Shown here piece by piece: positions 56,076-64,000 of a stretch of DNA of 64,000 bases. The DNA is from Asaia siamensis (GTDB taxonomy: Bacteria; Pseudomonadota; Alphaproteobacteria; Acetobacterales; Acetobacteraceae), in contig NZ_BMCH01000002.1 of assembly GCF_014635085.1 (NCBI RefSeq), forward strand, positions 248,001 through 312,000, given 5' to 3'. The position numbers were made by a program, and so were the translations under genes. Each line of letters begins with the position of its first letter. The stretch's first letter is position 1. Below the pieces are notes generated by a model. The model did not search any database. It was not told where the DNA came from and worked only from the letters and a program-made list of their open reading frames with translations.

Positions 56076-57446
56076 TTATCGCGTTGAGAGAAAATCCTCA
56101 ACCTCCTGGTGCACCTTCACGGCATAGGACAGTTCCGGAAAGATCAGCTTTACGTAGCGCGCGTCCTGCATCCCTGGCTGCCAGGAGAGAACGACGGCAC
56201 GAAGGTCGCTGGCTGCCCTGACTCCGGCCAGACCTGACGCCATCTGAAAAAGAACGAGGAGTAACGCAAAGCCTGTCGCTGTTTTCAGATCGGCTTGACC
56301 AACACAGCAAGGGCGCGAGCGGAGCCACACGAGCGCGCGCATGATCAGTCCTGCATGGAGCAGCACGACATAAAGCGCGTAGCGCGCCGGAGCGATAAGC
56401 TCGACGTTTTCATTGAGGCGGCCGAGGCTCGCCATGAGGGCGACCCCGAGACCGATCAGGATCAGCCCGGTTGAGACAAGCGAAGCACGTGTGGCTGTCT
56501 TCCTGCGCAGGCAGTCATTGACAAGCACGGCAAGAGCAACCAGCCCAAGGCAAAGGCCGAACACCATGGCAGGCAGGGCGAGGGCTGCAAGCCTCGAAAA
56601 AGGCAGGCCGAGAAAGATACCGGCATAGGCGATCATACGCTCAAGCGCGGCAATGCCGTGTGCGCCTGAATGCACTGCAGGCGCTGTTGAGTCGTGCCAC
56701 AGATAGAGGCTCGTTTCGATAACTGCCAGAGACAGTATGACCGCGAGGATCGACTGTTTTGCTTTGGCCTGCCAGCCGAGCCAAAGCAGCACGGGCCAGA
56801 TTCCAAGGCCTGTCATGTTGCTGAATGGCGAAAGAAGCGCACAGAGCATAGCCCCTGCGAAAAGAGGCGTGACGTTCTGCTGTGCGGTCACGGCACGTGC
56901 AAAGAGCACGATGGCGGCTACAGAGAAGACGAGGGAAATCGGATAGACGCAGTTGATCGGTACGCCGATATCAAGTGCCGAGGTGCTGCTCAGAATCAGC
57001 ATCGGAACAAGGAGAGCCAGCAGCCTTTCCCTGTTCGAGGCGCCTTCTGACAGGATGCGCCAAAGCAATCCGGCTATGATAAGAACAGACAGAAGCGATG
57101 CAGCGATGAAGGCGATCTGATGGCCGCCGCCAATTTCGAGGTCGACCAGCGTGAGTGCCCGCTCAAAGGCGATGCGATGCTCGTTATGCGGCAGCAGGAA
57201 ATGATGGAGCCAATTGGCTCCATCATTTACCCTCAGCGCCTCAAGCGCTTCATGCTGCCAGGTCAGCATGTCGAGATAGGGCGTTGTCATTGCCGTGCCC
57301 CAGACGACGAAGGCAAAAATAATGACATGCACGGCAAACAGGCTGACCAGCCAGACATCATAGGGTCTGTTCTGGCGATTATGCATGAACATTGAGAAGG
57401 GAGAGTGGCGCTGTCCGCCCGGATTTGAGGATGGCGCGGCCAGCAT
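56076..57446 (-). CDS. Polytopic inner-membrane protein of unknown function
   Basis: About 456 residues with roughly 10-11 membrane segments. After the first helix (VWLVSLFAVHVIIFAFVVWG) comes a soluble loop with TPYLDMLTWQHEALEALRVN and LLPHNEHRIAFERALTLVD, rich in acidic and His residues, as in GT-C type glycosyltransferases that use lipid-linked sugars. I do not recognise a named family. ATG 57446 has GGGAG 9 bases upstream; the frame goes on to 57497. It is separate from glycan genes here. Confidence 0.6.
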   Translation of the reverse strand: MLAAPSSNPGGQRHSPFSMFMHNRQNRPYDVWLVSLFAVHVIIFAFVVWGTAMTTPYLDMLTWQHEALEALRVNDGANWLHHFLLPHNEHRIAFERALTLVDLEIGGGHQIAFIAASLLSVLIIAGLLWRILSEGASNRERLLALLVPMLILSSTSALDIGVPINCVYPISLVFSVAAIVLFARAVTAQQNVTPLFAGAMLCALLSPFSNMTGLGIWPVLLWLGWQAKAKQSILAVILSLAVIETSLYLWHDSTAPAVHSGAHGIAALERMIAYAGIFLGLPFSRLAALALPAMVFGLCLGLVALAVLVNDCLRRKTATRASLVSTGLILIGLGVALMASLGRLNENVELIAPARYALYVVLLHAGLIMRALVWLRSRPCCVGQADLKTATGFALLLVLFQMASGLAGVRAASDLRAVVLSWQPGMQDARYVKLIFPELSYAVKVHQEVEDFLSTR

Positions 57447-57651
57447 AGGGCATTCTCCCGGGATGAAGCGACAAGGGAGAAACCTCTCCCGCGTCATGTC
57501 AGGCAGTTAAAGAGCAGAAGTCGGGCGTAAAGCCGCCATAGTCAGAGCTTCTGCGCCAGTCGAATTCTCGGTCCATTCGTTTACACGAAGGATATATCTG
57601 CGCAAATGAGACTGGATGAAGGAATTGCTCGGGCAACTGCGGTAAAAACTG

Positions 57652-57695
57652 CCGGGCAGCAGTAATAGGGGCATTCTATGCTCCCGACTGCCCGG
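57652..57695 (-). terminator. Rho-independent terminator after radA
   Basis: Read on the minus strand, CCGGGCAG at one end pairs with CTGCCCGG at the other over 8 bases; an inner stem GGGAGCAT/ATGCCCC lies within, and CAGTTTTTACC follows. It starts 16 bases after the radA stop. Confidence 0.75.
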
Positions 57696-57710
57696 TATCA
57701 GACTGCTGGT

Positions 57711-59093
57711 TCAGTCTTCAACCGGCTGGAAAAGTTCGACCAGATCATTGAGATGCCCGATCTCCTTGAGCGCCAGACCTTCAGGGGGTTTGGCGCGCGC
57801 GGCGCCACTCGCGACACGGCGCGGCAGGATAGCTTGGGCGAAACCGAGCTTCTGTGCCTCCTTCAGGCGCAGATCGGTCTGGGATACCTGACGCACCTCG
57901 CCGGACAGACCAACCTCGCCGAAATAGGTAGCCCCTGACGAGGTCGGTACGCCGGTCGCTGCAGAGATCAGGGCCGCCGCCACCGCCATGTCGCAGGCAG
58001 GCTCGCTGATACGCAGGCCGCCTGCAATATTCAGATGGACATCCATCCCTGCCATCTTGAGACCGCAGCGGGCCTCCAGTACGGCGAGCAGCATATTCAG
58101 TCGTGCCGTTTCCCAGCCAACTACAGCCCGCCGTGCCGCGCCCTCTCCGGCCTTCGGGGAAACGAGCGCCTGGATTTCCAGCAGAACAGGGCGCGTGCCT
58201 TCCATGCCTGCGAAAACGGCAGAGCCTGCTATATTGCCGCGTCTTTCGGCCAGAAACAGGGCAGACGGATTGGGTACTTCGGTCAGCCCCGTATCGGTCA
58301 TGGCGAAAACGCCAATTTCGTCTGTCGCCCCAAAACGGTTCTTCGCAGCACGAAGGATGCGGAATTGATGGCCGCGATCGCCTTCGAAATACATGACCGC
58401 ATCGACCATATGTTCCAGGACGCGCGGACCCGCCAGAGCGCCTTCTTTCGTGACATGGCCGACAAGCACGAGTGAGAAGCCAACTGTTTTTGCAAGCCGT
58501 ATCAGCTCGAAAGCACAGGCGCGCACCTGCGCTACTGAGCCCGGCGCACTTTCGATGGTTTCCAGCCACATGGTCTGGATGGAATCGATGACCACCACAT
58601 TATGCTCGCGGTCCTGTTCCAGCGAGCTCGCGATTTCCGACACGTTGATGCTGGCTGCCAGATCGAGCGTCGGCGCTTCCAGTTTCAGGCGCCGCGCGCG
58701 CAGGCGTATCTGGTCTACGGCTTCTTCGCCCGACACGTACAGCACGCGCCGCCCTGCCCTGGCGAGGGCGCAGGTGGCTTGCAGCAGCAGCGTCGATTTG
58801 CCGATACCCGGATCGCCGCCCACCAGCACAACAGAGGCAGGTACCAGCCCTCCACCAAGCACACGGTCGAACTCGGCAATCGATGTTTCAATGCGCGGCG
58901 GCGGGGTGAGATCGCCGTCGAGATGCATGAGTGTCAGCTTGCCTGCGCGCTTTCGGCTCTCACGGTTCGTGGGTTCGACCGCCTCTTCGACAATGGTGTT
59001 CCATTCACCACACCCATCGCAACGCCCCGACCATTTGCTGGTGATCGTGCCGCAGGCCTGACAGACGAAACGGGCAGTGGGGCGTTTGGCCAT
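57711..59093 (-). CDS. radA: DNA repair protein RadA
   Basis: 460 residues. N-terminal C4 zinc finger FVCQACGTITSKWSGRCDGC, ATPase with Walker A GGDPGIGKSTLLLQATCAL, the RadA motif KNRFGATDEIGVF, and a C-terminal Lon-protease-like domain (AAALISAATGVPTSSG, YFGEVGLSGEVRQV). It helps branch migration in recombination repair. Followed by its own terminator. Confidence 0.96.
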   Translation of the reverse strand: MAKRPTARFVCQACGTITSKWSGRCDGCGEWNTIVEEAVEPTNRESRKRAGKLTLMHLDGDLTPPPRIETSIAEFDRVLGGGLVPASVVLVGGDPGIGKSTLLLQATCALARAGRRVLYVSGEEAVDQIRLRARRLKLEAPTLDLAASINVSEIASSLEQDREHNVVVIDSIQTMWLETIESAPGSVAQVRACAFELIRLAKTVGFSLVLVGHVTKEGALAGPRVLEHMVDAVMYFEGDRGHQFRILRAAKNRFGATDEIGVFAMTDTGLTEVPNPSALFLAERRGNIAGSAVFAGMEGTRPVLLEIQALVSPKAGEGAARRAVVGWETARLNMLLAVLEARCGLKMAGMDVHLNIAGGLRISEPACDMAVAAALISAATGVPTSSGATYFGEVGLSGEVRQVSQTDLRLKEAQKLGFAQAILPRRVASGAARAKPPEGLALKEIGHLNDLVELFQPVED

Positions 59094-59173
59094 TCTGGGG
59101 GGGCTTTCAGGCGAGAGGTTCAGTCTGAAAGATAGGGCAGGCGTGGAAACATAACAAGAACGAAGGGGGTGCT

Positions 59174-59962
59174 CTATTTCCGCAATTCCATCCCGATCGG
59201 CCCATCCTTGCGTCCATGGGTAAACTGATCGACCATGGCGTTGCCACTGTTCATCAGTTCCGAAGCGAGGCCCTTCCAGACCAGCTTGCCGTGGTAGAGC
59301 ATGGCGGCCTGATCACCGATGCGCTGGGCAGAGGCCATGTCATGGGTGATGGCAATGGCGGTCGAGCCAAGACGCTTGACGCAATCGACGATCAGACCGT
59401 CGATCACAGCGCCCATGATGGGGTCGAGCCCCGTCGTAGGTTCATCGAAAAACAGGATGTTGGGTGTGCCTGCAATGGCGCGGGCGAGGCCGACACGTTT
59501 CTGCATGCCCCCTGACAGTTCTGAAGGCGCGAGTGCCCCGACCGTCGGGTCGAGACCCACCTGTTTGAGAATATCGCCCGCCTGTTCACGCGCCTGGGCT
59601 TTGGTCAGGCGATGCGCCTTGCCGCGTCCCTTGGCACGCAGACCGAACATGATGTTGTCTGCCACGCTCATGCTGTCGAACAGGGCCGCATTCTGGAACA
59701 GCATGCCGATCTGTTCGATCAGGGCGATACGTCGTGCAGGCGTCGCGGTCAGAACATTCTCGCCATCGATTTCGATCGTGCCGGAATCTGGCGTGATGAG
59801 CCCCAGAATGCAGCGCAGCAGCACCGATTTACCGCTGCCCGACCCGCCGATGACGACGAAAGACGTACCGGCCTCGACATCGAGATCGATGCCATCCAGC
59901 ACCGTTTTTGAGCCGAAGGACTTGGTCAGGCCGCGAATGCGGATCTTGGGCAGGGCGCTCAT
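59174..59962 (-). CDS. mlaF: ABC transporter ATP-binding protein MlaF
   Basis: 262 residues: Walker A IGGSGSGKSVLLRCILGL, signature LSGGMQKRVGLARAI, Walker B ILFFDEPTTGLDPIMGAVI and ITHDMASAQRIGDQAAML. The GGMQKR signature is that of the Mla/Mce ABC ATPases that move phospholipids between the membranes. Its start overlaps the mlaE stop by 4 bases. No mlaD, mlaC or mlaB gene follows, as would be usual; radA lies next. Confidence 0.93.
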   Translation of the reverse strand: MSALPKIRIRGLTKSFGSKTVLDGIDLDVEAGTSFVVIGGSGSGKSVLLRCILGLITPDSGTIEIDGENVLTATPARRIALIEQIGMLFQNAALFDSMSVADNIMFGLRAKGRGKAHRLTKAQAREQAGDILKQVGLDPTVGALAPSELSGGMQKRVGLARAIAGTPNILFFDEPTTGLDPIMGAVIDGLIVDCVKRLGSTAIAITHDMASAQRIGDQAAMLYHGKLVWKGLASELMNSGNAMVDQFTHGRKDGPIGMELRK

Positions 59963-60744
59963 GAGGCGAAGAACAGATCCGTCAGGAGGTAATCGAAAGC
60001 CAGAAGCAGGATCGAAGCTGCAACGACGGCGGCGGTAGTGGCAGAGCCTACGCCCTCTGCGCCACCCCGGCTAGTATAGCCGTGATAGCACCCCATCAGG
60101 CTGATGATGAAGCCGAAGACGGCAGCTTTCGAAAGGCCGACAATCACGTCGAGCGGCTTCAGCGCGTTGAACGTTGCGATGATGTAGTTCTGCGGGTCAA
60201 AACCGAGCTTGGAGACAGACACGGTAAATCCGCCCAGCACACCGAGAATATCGGCCACCAGTACCAGAAACGGCAGGGCCAGGGTGCCCGCAAGCAGGCG
60301 CGGCGTCACCAGATATTTCATCGGGTCGGTCGAGAGCGTACGCAGCGCGTCGATCTGGTCGGTCACGCGCATGGTGCCGATTTCAGCCGACATGGCGGCG
60401 CCCACGCGGCCCGCTACCATGAGACCGGCCAGCACGGGGCCAAGTTCGCGTACCACGGCCAGAACGACAATGCCGGCAATGGCGCTTTGTACGTGATACT
60501 GGGCAAATCCGGCATAGGATTGCAGGGCAATGACGCCACCCGAGAAAATGGCCGTCAGGGCGACCACAGGCAGCGAATAGAAGGCGATCTCTATCAGGCT
60601 GTTGAAAAACACCCCCCAGTAGAAAGGGGGGCGGAGCAGATGAGACAGGCCTGCCAGCGCGAAAAGTGCCAACGCGCCGGCCTTGCGCACGATGCCGAGA
60701 AAGGCACGCCCAATGGCTGCGACAGGATCGAGGATGAAATTCAC
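59959..60744 (-). CDS. mlaE: MlaE-family permease
   Basis: About 261 residues with 5-6 membrane segments, matching MlaE (DUF140): LTAIFSGGVIALQSYAGFAQ, ELGPVLAGLMVAGRVGAAMS, EIGTMRVTDQIDALRTLSTD and LVTPRLLAGTLALPFLVLVAD. It is the pore partner of MlaF for lipid transport at the inner membrane. The start is uncertain: GTG 60744 fits the family length, TTG 60780 is in frame further up. Coupled to mlaF by a 4-base overlap. Confidence 0.92.
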   Translation of the reverse strand: MNFILDPVAAIGRAFLGIVRKAGALALFALAGLSHLLRPPFYWGVFFNSLIEIAFYSLPVVALTAIFSGGVIALQSYAGFAQYHVQSAIAGIVVLAVVRELGPVLAGLMVAGRVGAAMSAEIGTMRVTDQIDALRTLSTDPMKYLVTPRLLAGTLALPFLVLVADILGVLGGFTVSVSKLGFDPQNYIIATFNALKPLDVIVGLSKAAVFGFIISLMGCYHGYTSRGGAEGVGSATTAAVVAASILLLAFDYLLTDLFFAS

Positions 60745-60854
60745 GGTCAGCAGCCGCCAGCAAGGAGGATCATGATTCAAGCCCTAGCCTGACTGGGGCG
60801 TCACGTCAAAGCCCTTGCTGCGCCCTTTGGGCACAGGCATGGGCTGCTGCCTGC

Positions 60855-62264
60855 TCAGCCACTATTGCGATCCAGATCGCGGAACTGCGTGTGCAGATGG
60901 AAGTCGCGAGAGGTCACGCAGGTCTCGACTGCCCCGATACGCCGGTCGAGCTTCCGCAGCCGTTCGGTCAGGTCGAGAAGCTGCGGCAGCTGGGTTTGCG
61001 GCATGGGCGTGGTGACACGCGTCATGAGCGAGAGAAGAAACGGTTCCAGCCGTTTCGCGAGGGCCGGATTGGCGGCGTGCAGCAGGGGGATCAGTCTGGG
61101 AATGATCCGCCGACGCAGCAGCACGATCCCCAGCACAACCAGAACGATCACCCCTGAGGTCATGCTGCCACTATCGGTCGAGACACTGAAAGATGCCTCG
61201 GTCTTAGGGTGACTGTCAGTATGCGTGTGAATGGTCGTGGCGTGCATTGCGCTATCTGTGGTTTCCGGAGGGGTTGGCGGCTCGGGCGGTTCAGGAGGCT
61301 CTGGCGGTGTCGGCGGCACAGGAGGCGTTGCTTCGCTGGCAGCATGACGCAGCGCATCGAAATCGACGATCGTGCCATCGGCCTTGATCATGCGATGGGC
61401 ATTGATGCGCGTTCCGTCAGGCAGCAGCATGTCATCAGACGTGATGCGCGTGCCGTTATTCGTGATGCTGCTGTTGGTAGACCCGGTGAACGTCTCGCTG
61501 TGACCGGATGAGTGCGCAATTTCTATCTCGCCACTCGCGCTCGAATGGGTGTGTTCTTTCTCCACCACCTGATGCACACGGATATCGCCTGACGCGCTGG
61601 TGCGTAATGTGGCAATGCGCGCCGCACCGTCGAAAATCGCATCGCCGGGGCCGGAAAGGGTGATGGCAAGCTGATCGACCGAGCCACCCCCTATCACGAC
61701 ATCGCCCGGACCGCTGGAGCCGATGATGATCGAGGGAGATTGTGCCTTTTCAATATGGATATCGCCCGGGCCTGAAATGGCGATGGTTGCCGGGCCGGTC
61801 AGGCTTCCCATGATGAGGTCGCCGGGGCCGCCGCCGCGATAGAGCAGGGCACTGGCCTTGTCGACATGGATCGTGCCGCGTCCCTGACGCAGCGAGAGCG
61901 GCCCTTCGACCCAGTCGATCTTCAGATCGTCGTAATTCATGGTGGTCGAGACGATCGCTGCCCCGGCTACAAGCTGAATGGTTGCGTTCTCGCCACAGGC
62001 ACTGCCTGTGAGCCAGGCATCATGCGATCCGGCCTGAAAAGACAGCCCGGACGGCACATCACGCATATCGGCTTGCTCATGCAGCCCGGCAGCACCCTGG
62101 ATATGGAGTGTGCCGATGCAGCTGGTTCCGACATGCAGCGTATAGGGCGCTGCGGTGAGGGCGGCCTCGGGTGAGCTGGGCGCTGCGGCCTGCGCCAGCG
62201 CTTTCTGGGCAGGGATAGTCGAGACCAGAATCAGAGAGAGAGCGCTCAGGTGAAGACGGTTCAC
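60855..62264 (-). CDS. Envelope protein with DUF2807-like domain and PspC-like C-terminal tail
   Basis: About 469 residues from GTG 62264 (AGGGA about 9 bases upstream). Signal peptide (HLSALSLILVSTIPAQKALA), a repeating beta-helix-like region at about 110-240 with GPGDLIMG, SGPGDIHIE, SSGPGDVVIG, SGPGDAIFD, as in the head GIN/DUF2807 fold; a Pro/Glu-rich linker (PPTPPEPPEPPEPPTPP); one membrane segment (VIVLVVLGIVLLRRR); and a C-terminal LTERLRKLDRRIG, TSRDFHLHTQFRDL tail that resembles the ends of PspC proteins. Paralogue of the next upstream gene, to which it is probably coupled. Function unknown; envelope stress is a guess. Confidence 0.75.
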   Translation of the reverse strand: MNRLHLSALSLILVSTIPAQKALAQAAAPSSPEAALTAAPYTLHVGTSCIGTLHIQGAAGLHEQADMRDVPSGLSFQAGSHDAWLTGSACGENATIQLVAGAAIVSTTMNYDDLKIDWVEGPLSLRQGRGTIHVDKASALLYRGGGPGDLIMGSLTGPATIAISGPGDIHIEKAQSPSIIIGSSGPGDVVIGGGSVDQLAITLSGPGDAIFDGAARIATLRTSASGDIRVHQVVEKEHTHSSASGEIEIAHSSGHSETFTGSTNSSITNNGTRITSDDMLLPDGTRINAHRMIKADGTIVDFDALRHAASEATPPVPPTPPEPPEPPEPPTPPETTDSAMHATTIHTHTDSHPKTEASFSVSTDSGSMTSGVIVLVVLGIVLLRRRIIPRLIPLLHAANPALAKRLEPFLLSLMTRVTTPMPQTQLPQLLDLTERLRKLDRRIGAVETCVTSRDFHLHTQFRDLDRNSG

Positions 62265-62325
62265 GGCGTGTTTCCCTTTGTTCCTGCAGGCCTCGTATCG
62301 GGCGTCAGCATAATCGGTTCGTTTC

Positions 62326-63525
62326 TCACCCGCAGCGGCGAGAGAGGGTGTGAAATTCGCGATGCAGATGGAAATCACGCGAGGTCACGCAGTGCTCGAC
62401 GTCACCCACCCGTCGTTCCAGACGTTTGAGCCGTTCAGTCAGATCTGCGATTGCAGGCTGCTCTGTCACGAAGGCAGGCTGGCGGTCTGAAGAGACGACC
62501 CGTGAGCCCATGATGCGGCGCATGAGCGGGACAATCCGTTTGCGCTGGGCGACGCAAAGCACCACGCCCAGCAGAAAGAGCCAGCCCGCAGAATGATGAT
62601 GGTGCGGCGCCTGAGAGGTTTGCCCCGTATCTGCCGCCTCGTCATCTTCGGCTTCCGCCTTGTCGAAGGCGATGATCGTCCCGTCGGGTTTGACCAGATC
62701 ATGGTCTGTCACCACCGTCCCGTCAGGAAGGGTCAGCAGAGGATGGGTGGCTGGGGGGCTTTTGGGCGGCGCCTTTTCGTGGCGGACAGTCACCGAAGCC
62801 GCGCCATGAGCCTCCTTCTGAACCTCACCCGTCACTGTATCAACGGTGATGGTGCCAAAGCCGGTGGCTTCCAGCGTGGCTTTTTGGGCAACGCCGTTGA
62901 AATTGAAATTGCCCGAGCCATGCAGATGGGCGTCGAGTGCGGCAATCCTGCCAGCAGACAGGGTGATGTTGCCAAAGCCGCCTGACCGTACCGCAACGCT
63001 GGGGGAATCGACACGACCGATCATGATATCACCACTACCGTTCAGGGTAATGGAGGCAGGGCCATGCAGCCAGCCGAGCTTCAGCGCGCCGAAGCCGCCT
63101 CCGTCGAATGCAAGTGCCGTCACCTGATCAGCGGTGACCTCACTGCTGCCTCTGTGCGTGACAGAAAGAGGCCCATCGACGCGGGAAATGCGCAATGTGC
63201 CGAAACGACTCATCCTAGCGATGATGGCGGTGCCCACAGGAACACGCAGATGGGCAGGGCCTGTGCATTCCTGCCCACTGAGGGTGGCGGAATGGGTATC
63301 CGAGGTGAAGGACAGCCCCTCTGGCGCCTTGTCACCCTCTGGCAGCAGCGCCGCACCCTGCTCACCTGCTGCGCCTTCAACCGTGATGGCCGAGGCGCAT
63401 GGCGCCTCGAGCGTCAGGGTAAAAGGCGCTGCATCCAGCGCCGCCTTGGGCGTATCCGGGCTGGCAAGAGCGAGTGTCGGTAGCGCGCCAATGACGAGCG
63501 TAAGGCTGAGGCTGAGCCGTATCAC
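62326..63525 (-). CDS. Envelope protein with DUF2807-like domain, paralogue of the downstream gene
   Basis: 399 residues starting with GTG 63525, overlapping the upstream stop by 4 bases (GTGA). Signal peptide (SLSLTLVIGALPTLALA), a beta region with GSSEVTADQ, GGFGALKLG, NGSGDIMIG, SGGFGNITLS, HGSGNFNFN, a membrane segment near residues 310-325 (AGWLFLLGVVLCV), and a C-terminal tail LTERLKRLERRVG, TSRDFHLHREFHTL nearly the same as in the downstream gene. The LPDGT and KPDGTIIAFDKA segments also recur in the paralogue (LPDGTRINAHRM, KADGTIVDF), so the two arose by tandem duplication. Confidence 0.8.
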   Translation of the reverse strand: MIRLSLSLTLVIGALPTLALASPDTPKAALDAAPFTLTLEAPCASAITVEGAAGEQGAALLPEGDKAPEGLSFTSDTHSATLSGQECTGPAHLRVPVGTAIIARMSRFGTLRISRVDGPLSVTHRGSSEVTADQVTALAFDGGGFGALKLGWLHGPASITLNGSGDIMIGRVDSPSVAVRSGGFGNITLSAGRIAALDAHLHGSGNFNFNGVAQKATLEATGFGTITVDTVTGEVQKEAHGAASVTVRHEKAPPKSPPATHPLLTLPDGTVVTDHDLVKPDGTIIAFDKAEAEDDEAADTGQTSQAPHHHHSAGWLFLLGVVLCVAQRKRIVPLMRRIMGSRVVSSDRQPAFVTEQPAIADLTERLKRLERRVGDVEHCVTSRDFHLHREFHTLSRRCG

Positions 63526-64000
63526 CTTGTCTGATCTCCCTTTGCCGCCGGTGTAGCGCTTGTGGCTGGTGCCTGCGCCGGAGTCGTGTTGACCGTCGAT
63601 CCGTCAGGCTGGGTCCTGCCCTGAGCGGGGGTAGTCTGGCTGTTGACTGGCCCGCCTTGCGGAGCCTGTGTCCCGGTGGAGGGGATATCGGTGGGGGAAA
63701 CCGCCCAGGGCTGCTCATCCGGAACGGCAGGGCTGTTCTGACCGGGCTGTGCGGTGGACGCGCCCGGTGTGGGCGTTGTCGGCGTGGCAGGCTGTGGCAC
63801 AGGCTGTGTGGGTGGCGACGCCGTGGCGGGAGCCGAGACTGTCGCTCCATTGACGGGTCTCGGCGAGGCCGGTGTCGCGGGGGGAAGCGGCAGGTTCGCG
63901 CTGCCCGAAACAGCGGAGGAGGGCGTCGAAGCGGGGGGCGCAGAAGGGGAGACCGGCTTCGTCGGGGCGACTGGCGGCGAAGGGGGCTGTGTCTGGCTTG
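63522..64000 (-). CDS. Pro/Ala/Ser/Thr-rich protein, C-terminal part (start beyond the window)
   Basis: The frame is open from the right edge to a stop at 63522, and at least 159 codons are seen. The product is very rich in Pro, Thr, Ala and Ser (PATPTTPTPGASTAQPG, APATSATPAAKGD), a disordered wall- or envelope-spanning type. It is coupled by GTGA to the DUF2807-like gene and forms the upstream part of that operon. The start and any N-terminal domain are not in the window, so no function can be named. Confidence 0.7.
   Translation of the reverse strand, partial: SQTQPPSPPVAPTKPVSPSAPPASTPSSAVSGSANLPLPPATPASPRPVNGATVSAPATASPPTQPVPQPATPTTPTPGASTAQPGQNSPAVPDEQPWAVSPTDIPSTGTQAPQGGPVNSQTTPAQGRTQPDGSTVNTTPAQAPATSATPAAKGDQTR

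Overview
The window is GC-rich, densely coded chromosomal DNA of an alphaproteobacterial type. An intact sdhCDAB operon, a complete iol set, TonB-dependent receptors, radA, gmk, zapE and mlaFE, together with the gene style, fit an acetic acid bacterium (Acetobacteraceae, for example an Asaia-like genus). That placement is inference; there is no rRNA or other strong phylogenetic marker here, and I found no tRNA, IS element, CRISPR array or replication origin.

Layout. 1-7.5 kb: a minus-strand unit (LysR regulator, fused binding protein-permease, ABC ATPase, TonB receptor cut by the window edge) diverges from an amidinohydrolase-like enzyme, a D-2-hydroxyacid dehydrogenase and a GT25-like glycosyltransferase; a T-N11-A LysR box lies between. 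7.7-9.5 kb: a CHASE3 chemoreceptor. 9.5-21.3 kb: a myo-inositol catabolic cluster with a divergent RpiR/IolR-type repressor and three GGAA-N6-TTCC-type sites, iolC (with a C-terminal DUF2090 domain), iolD, iolE, iolB, inositol dehydrogenase, a sugar-porter transporter, a second Gfo/Idh/MocA dehydrogenase, a tautomerase-fold protein that looks like malonate semialdehyde decarboxylase, and a hydroxypyruvate isomerase-like TIM barrel. 21.6-27 kb: catalase with a textbook terminator, a secreted tyrosine phosphatase, a WYL regulator with a VOC protein, and a LacI regulator. 27.4-35.1 kb: AT-rich pockets holding an unrecognised small gene and an Imm45-like/left-handed beta-helix fusion, flanking a run of small redox genes with LysR and HxlR regulators. 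35.2-40 kb: a DUF1800/DUF1501 pair, gmk and an MHS-family transporter. 40.3-47.5 kb: a Cache chemoreceptor, sdhCDAB and zapE. 47.5-52.7 kb: a secreted phosphoinositide phospholipase C-histidine acid phosphatase fusion in an operon with a large TonB receptor. 53-64 kb: an M3 peptidase, a YigZ protein, an unknown polytopic membrane protein, radA, mlaFE, and a three-gene envelope operon with two DUF2807-like paralogues.

Two parts look connected. The iol cluster takes myo-inositol to 2-deoxy-5-keto-gluconate 6-phosphate, which the DUF2090 domain may cleave to DHAP and malonate semialdehyde. The tautomerase keeps Pro1, Asp37, Arg73, Arg75, Trp114 and Phe116 of malonate semialdehyde decarboxylase, so the last step may be non-oxidative decarboxylation to acetaldehyde rather than the usual IolA reaction to acetyl-CoA. 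About 30 kb away, the phospholipase C-phosphatase fusion could release inositol phosphate from phosphoinositides, or phosphate from inositol phosphates, and so supply free inositol. Together these suggest an inositol-lipid/phytate scavenging route that I do not know as a described system.
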